Below are positions 61,582-64,000 of a stretch of DNA of 64,000 bases, one piece after another; positions within the stretch are counted from its first letter, which is position 1; the number at the start of each line of letters is the position of its first letter. This DNA comes from Methyloligella solikamskensis (lineage in GTDB: Bacteria > Pseudomonadota > Alphaproteobacteria > Rhizobiales > Methyloligellaceae), in the NCBI RefSeq assembly GCF_042676065.1, contig NZ_JBHTJO010000001.1:1798001-1862000 (forward strand), in the 5' to 3' direction. The notes under the pieces are model-generated. The model worked only from the letters and a program-made list of their open reading frames with translations, was not told the DNA's origin and did no database searches. A program made the translations under genes and the position numbers.

Positions 61582-62802
61582 CTAGATATCGGCGCGCGAT
61601 GGCGCCTCTTGCTCTTCAGCGTATGACAGAACGATACGGGCCGCCCGAATGCTGGGCGGCTCATCTTTTTCGGTGACCAGGCGGATCACCTCGTCGAGGG
61701 CTTGTCTTTGCTCTTCGAGCTCCGGACCGCCCTGCAGAAGGGGCAGCAGCGCCTCAGTCAGGGCTTCCGGCGTGCAGTAATACTGCAGCAGTTCCGGGAA
61801 CGCCTTCCTTCCCAGAATCAGGTTCGCCATGGCGACCATATCCACCAGGATGATGTAGCGGATATACGCGGCCAGCGGATCGACCTTGTAGGCGACCACC
61901 ATGGGCGTGCGGCTCAAGGCGAGCTCAAGGGTCACGGTACCCGAGGCGGCAAGCGCCACATCGCCGAGCTTGAAGGCGGCGAATTTGTTGTCGGTGCCGC
62001 TCACGATGTGCGGCTTGAGCGGCCATGTCTTGATCCCCTCCTCCACCAGCGGCCGGACGCTTGCCATGGTGGGCAGCACGACCTCGAGGTTGGGGATCTT
62101 CTCCTGCAGCATGCGCAAGGCGTCGCCAAACGGCTCCATGAGGCGCTGGACCTCGGTGCCGCGGCTCCCGGGCAGGACGACGAGCACAGGCGCGTCTTCG
62201 GGGATCTTCAGCTCCTTGCGCAAGGGCGCCGGATCGAGGTTCTCCAGCTCTTCGACCCGCTCCACCAGCGGATGGCCGACATAGGAGCAGGCCGGGCCGC
62301 CGAGACGCTCATGGACCTCCGGCTCGAAGGGCAGGATGGCCAGCACGTGGTCGACATAGCGGCGCATCTTCTTGGCGCGGCCGGGACGCCAGGCCCAGAC
62401 CGTGGGAGACACGTAGTCGATGATCGGGATATGGGGCGCCCAGCGCCGCACGCGCTTGGCCACCTGATGGGTGAATTCGGGGCTGTCCAGGATCACCAGC
62501 ACGTCGGGCTGATAGGCGATGGCCGCCTCGGCCGTTTCGTTGATACGGCGGATCAGGAAGGGAAGCTGGCGCAGGATGGCGAGCGGGCTCATCACCGAGA
62601 CGTCGCTCAACGGAAACAGGCTCGGACAGCCTTCCGCCTCCATGAGCTCGCCGGAGACGCCTGCAAGCTCCAGGGGCCGTGTGCTGAGCTGGCGGAGGCC
62701 CTGGATGAGCTTGGCGCCGAGCGCATCGCCGGAATGCTCGCCGGCCACGAGATAAAGCCGCAACGGCCGGTCGTCGGCCGCGTCTGTCTCGCGTTTAGCC
62801 AT
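61582..62802 (-). CDS. lpxB: lipid-A-disaccharide synthase
   Basis: Glycosyltransferase that joins lipid X to UDP-diacylglucosamine. The 406-residue protein has the family opening LYLVAGEHSGDALGAKLIQGL, DYVSPTVWAWRPGRAKKMRRYVDHVLAILPFEPE, VLPGSRGTEV and ASGTVTLELA. The ATG at 62802 overlaps the lpxI end by 8 bp; a longer upstream reading would overlap lpxI extensively. Last gene of lpxA-lpxI-lpxB. Confidence 0.96.
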   Translation of the reverse strand: MAKRETDAADDRPLRLYLVAGEHSGDALGAKLIQGLRQLSTRPLELAGVSGELMEAEGCPSLFPLSDVSVMSPLAILRQLPFLIRRINETAEAAIAYQPDVLVILDSPEFTHQVAKRVRRWAPHIPIIDYVSPTVWAWRPGRAKKMRRYVDHVLAILPFEPEVHERLGGPACSYVGHPLVERVEELENLDPAPLRKELKIPEDAPVLVVLPGSRGTEVQRLMEPFGDALRMLQEKIPNLEVVLPTMASVRPLVEEGIKTWPLKPHIVSGTDNKFAAFKLGDVALAASGTVTLELALSRTPMVVAYKVDPLAAYIRYIILVDMVAMANLILGRKAFPELLQYYCTPEALTEALLPLLQGGPELEEQRQALDEVIRLVTEKDEPPSIRAARIVLSYAEEQEAPSRADI

Positions 62803-63694
62803 CTGCAGCCCGCTTCTCGCCGATGAGGAATATCCCCAGCTTGTTGGCCTTCGCGATGGCCTTCTCCCGCTCGGCGAGGTGGACGCTGTTGGCGGCGATC
62901 GCGATGCCGGCAAGCCCTGCCTCGGCGGCCATCTCCACCGTGCGCGCGCCGATGGTCGGCAGATCGATGCGCTCTTCCTGACCGGGCTTCGGCGCCTTCA
63001 CCAGAACGCCGAGTTTCTTCTGGCGAAAGCGATAGCGCTTGGCTCTCAGATCGGCGCAGCGGGCCAGCATGGCGTCGGTCCCTTCGGCGGCTTCGACGGC
63101 CATAACATGCCGGTTCACCACGACAACCGCTTGACCGATATCGAGCTCGCCCAGGCGGTCCACGGCGGCGAAGCCCACCTCCATATCCGCGCGGTCGTGA
63201 TCGCTCGGACCCTTCTTGGTGAGCAGCCCCTCATCGGCCAGGATCTCCGGCGCTACGGAGGAGGCACCGATGACGCGATAACCCCGCTCTTCGAAGAAGC
63301 GGACGATGCTGGACAGGATCCGGTCGTCGCCGCCGGTGCCGAGGGTCTTCAGGAACGGGATGATCTTGAGGGCGCCGCTGTCGACCTTGAGATGCTTGAC
63401 GTCGGGGCGCGTGACCGGACCGATGATGACGATCTCGGTGCATGCGGCCTCTTCCAGCATGGAGAACAGCCGGCCGATCTGGCCCCAATCCATCCAGCCA
63501 TGGGGATAGCGGGAGATGACCTCTTCGTCCGCTTGGCCTCTGAGGCCGATGACGAAGACAGGGCGGCCTTTCGCAAGCGCGGCCTCGGCAACCACGGACG
63601 GGAGATTGCCGCCGCCTGCGATGATCGCGAGCGTGCCCTTGCCCGTCTGGCTCGCTTCCGCGAGCCCGGGATCACTATCCGTGGGAGCCACCAT
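62795..63694 (-). CDS. lpxI: UDP-2,3-diacylglucosamine pyrophosphatase LpxI
   Basis: Hydrolyses UDP-2,3-diacylglucosamine to lipid X; LpxI replaces LpxH in alphaproteobacteria and attacks the alpha phosphate. The 299-residue protein has the N-terminal half with LAIIAGGGNLPSVVAEAA and the C-terminal half with LPTIGARTVEMAAEAGLAGIAIAA, as in Caulobacter LpxI. It overlaps lpxA by 20 bp and lpxB by 8 bp. Confidence 0.96.
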   Translation of the reverse strand: MVAPTDSDPGLAEASQTGKGTLAIIAGGGNLPSVVAEAALAKGRPVFVIGLRGQADEEVISRYPHGWMDWGQIGRLFSMLEEAACTEIVIIGPVTRPDVKHLKVDSGALKIIPFLKTLGTGGDDRILSSIVRFFEERGYRVIGASSVAPEILADEGLLTKKGPSDHDRADMEVGFAAVDRLGELDIGQAVVVVNRHVMAVEAAEGTDAMLARCADLRAKRYRFRQKKLGVLVKAPKPGQEERIDLPTIGARTVEMAAEAGLAGIAIAANSVHLAEREKAIAKANKLGIFLIGEKRAADG

Positions 63695-64000
63695 GGTGGG
63701 GGATCAAGAACTGCCGATCGGTATCGGAGCGGATGAAGTCCAGGATCTTCTTCACGCGCGGGTTTTCGCCGAAGGCCTCCTGAACGGCGTTGCAGCGCTC
63801 GGTGAGGTTGCCCTCCGGGCCGAACAGCATGCGGTAGGCTTGGCGAAGCTGATGGATCTCCTCGCGCGGAACGCCTTTGCGCTTCAGGCCGACGATGTTG
63901 AGACCCGAGAGCGCGGCGCGGTCGCCGATGGCCATGCCAAACGGGATGAGGTCGGCGGTGATGCCGGTCATGCCGCCGATCATAGCGCCCTCGCCCACGC
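63675..64000 (-). CDS. lpxA: UDP-N-acetylglucosamine acyltransferase (C-terminal part; gene continues beyond window)
   Basis: First enzyme of lipid A synthesis. Only the last 107 residues are present. They include the final turns of the left-handed beta helix (MIGGMTGITADLIPFGMAIGDRAALSGLNIVGLKRKG) and the C-terminal helical domain (EEIHQLRQAYRMLF). The 5' end lies past base 64000. Overlaps lpxI by 20 bp, giving the conserved lpxA-lpxI-lpxB order. Confidence 0.94.
   Translation of the reverse strand, partial: VGEGAMIGGMTGITADLIPFGMAIGDRAALSGLNIVGLKRKGVPREEIHQLRQAYRMLFGPEGNLTERCNAVQEAFGENPRVKKILDFIRSDTDRQFLIPHHGGSHG

Overview
The window is a gene-dense (about 90% coding), high-GC chromosomal segment from a free-living alphaproteobacterium, most likely of the Hyphomicrobiales/Rhizobiales. 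The assignment rests on gene order and motifs: the lptF-lptG-lptD-surA-pdxA-rsmA block, ntrB-ntrC-ntrY-ntrX-hfq-hflX, fused ispDF, pdhB with its own lipoyl domain, the chain ppiD-trpE-trpGDC-moaC-moeA-lexA-comEC-gltX-gltA-lpxB-lpxI-lpxA, GTTC/GAAC-type SOS boxes, and palindromic intergenic repeats typical of that group. No rRNA, tRNA, prophage, IS element or CRISPR array was seen. The content is almost all housekeeping, so the interest lies in how the conserved blocks have been altered.

Layout. 1-3.2 kb: the end of a probable fabF, then mltG, yicC and gmk on the plus strand. 3.2-10.7 kb, minus strand: lptF-lptG-lptD-surA-like-pdxA-rsmA, an outer-membrane/LPS-export operon with 4-base overlaps. 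11-12.6 kb: pepA, divergent from lptF. 12.8-16.6 kb: a short DnaB-like ATPase, mazG, and a two-domain CoA-transferase. 16.8-25.3 kb, minus strand: ntrB-ntrC-ntrY-ntrX-hfq-hflX. 25.4-27.2 kb: ispDF and pncC, facing ratA, lipA and a small membrane protein. 29-33.8 kb, minus strand: a remodelled pyruvate dehydrogenase cluster (pdhA, pdhB, an unknown gene, a lipoyl-less E2, a GNAT gene). 33.9-35.6 kb: ftsB-like gene and eno. 35.7-42.2 kb: 7-deazaguanine (queuosine) genes queC and queE-queD-queF, split by a c-type cytochrome, an SDR and an AraC regulator, then a DUF1835 gene. 42.2-46.7 kb, minus strand: tpiA, a secreted small protein, secG, pyrG, kdsA. 47-55.3 kb, plus strand: ppiD-like, trpE, a SixA-type phosphatase, trpG, trpD, trpC, moaC, moeA. 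55.5-64 kb: lexA, comEC (minus), gltX, gltA, and the minus-strand lpxA(partial)-lpxI-lpxB.

How the genes work together. Envelope construction is the main theme (lipid A: lpxA/I/B; KDO: kdsA; LPS transport: lptD/F/G; surA/ppiD chaperones; mltG, ftsB, secG). A second theme is entry of carbon into the TCA cycle: eno, tpiA, PDH, lipA, gltA and an acyl-CoA transferase. A shared motif, TGC-NN-YGCA, stands upstream of both gltA and the CoA-transferase gene and may be a PhaR-type operator linking acetyl-CoA genes. Nitrogen control is represented by NtrBC/NtrYX, with an NtrC-like dyad in front of ntrB.

Most unusual points: an E2 subunit with no lipoyl domain and no E3 gene beside it; a palindromic repeat that has become coding sequence inside pdhB; an orphan methanol-type c cytochrome with a sigma-54-like promoter, placed inside the queuosine genes; a QueD whose catalytic cysteine position is Asn; and a multi-arm dyad region between tpiA and a small secreted-protein gene that could be an RNA switch or a regulator operator.
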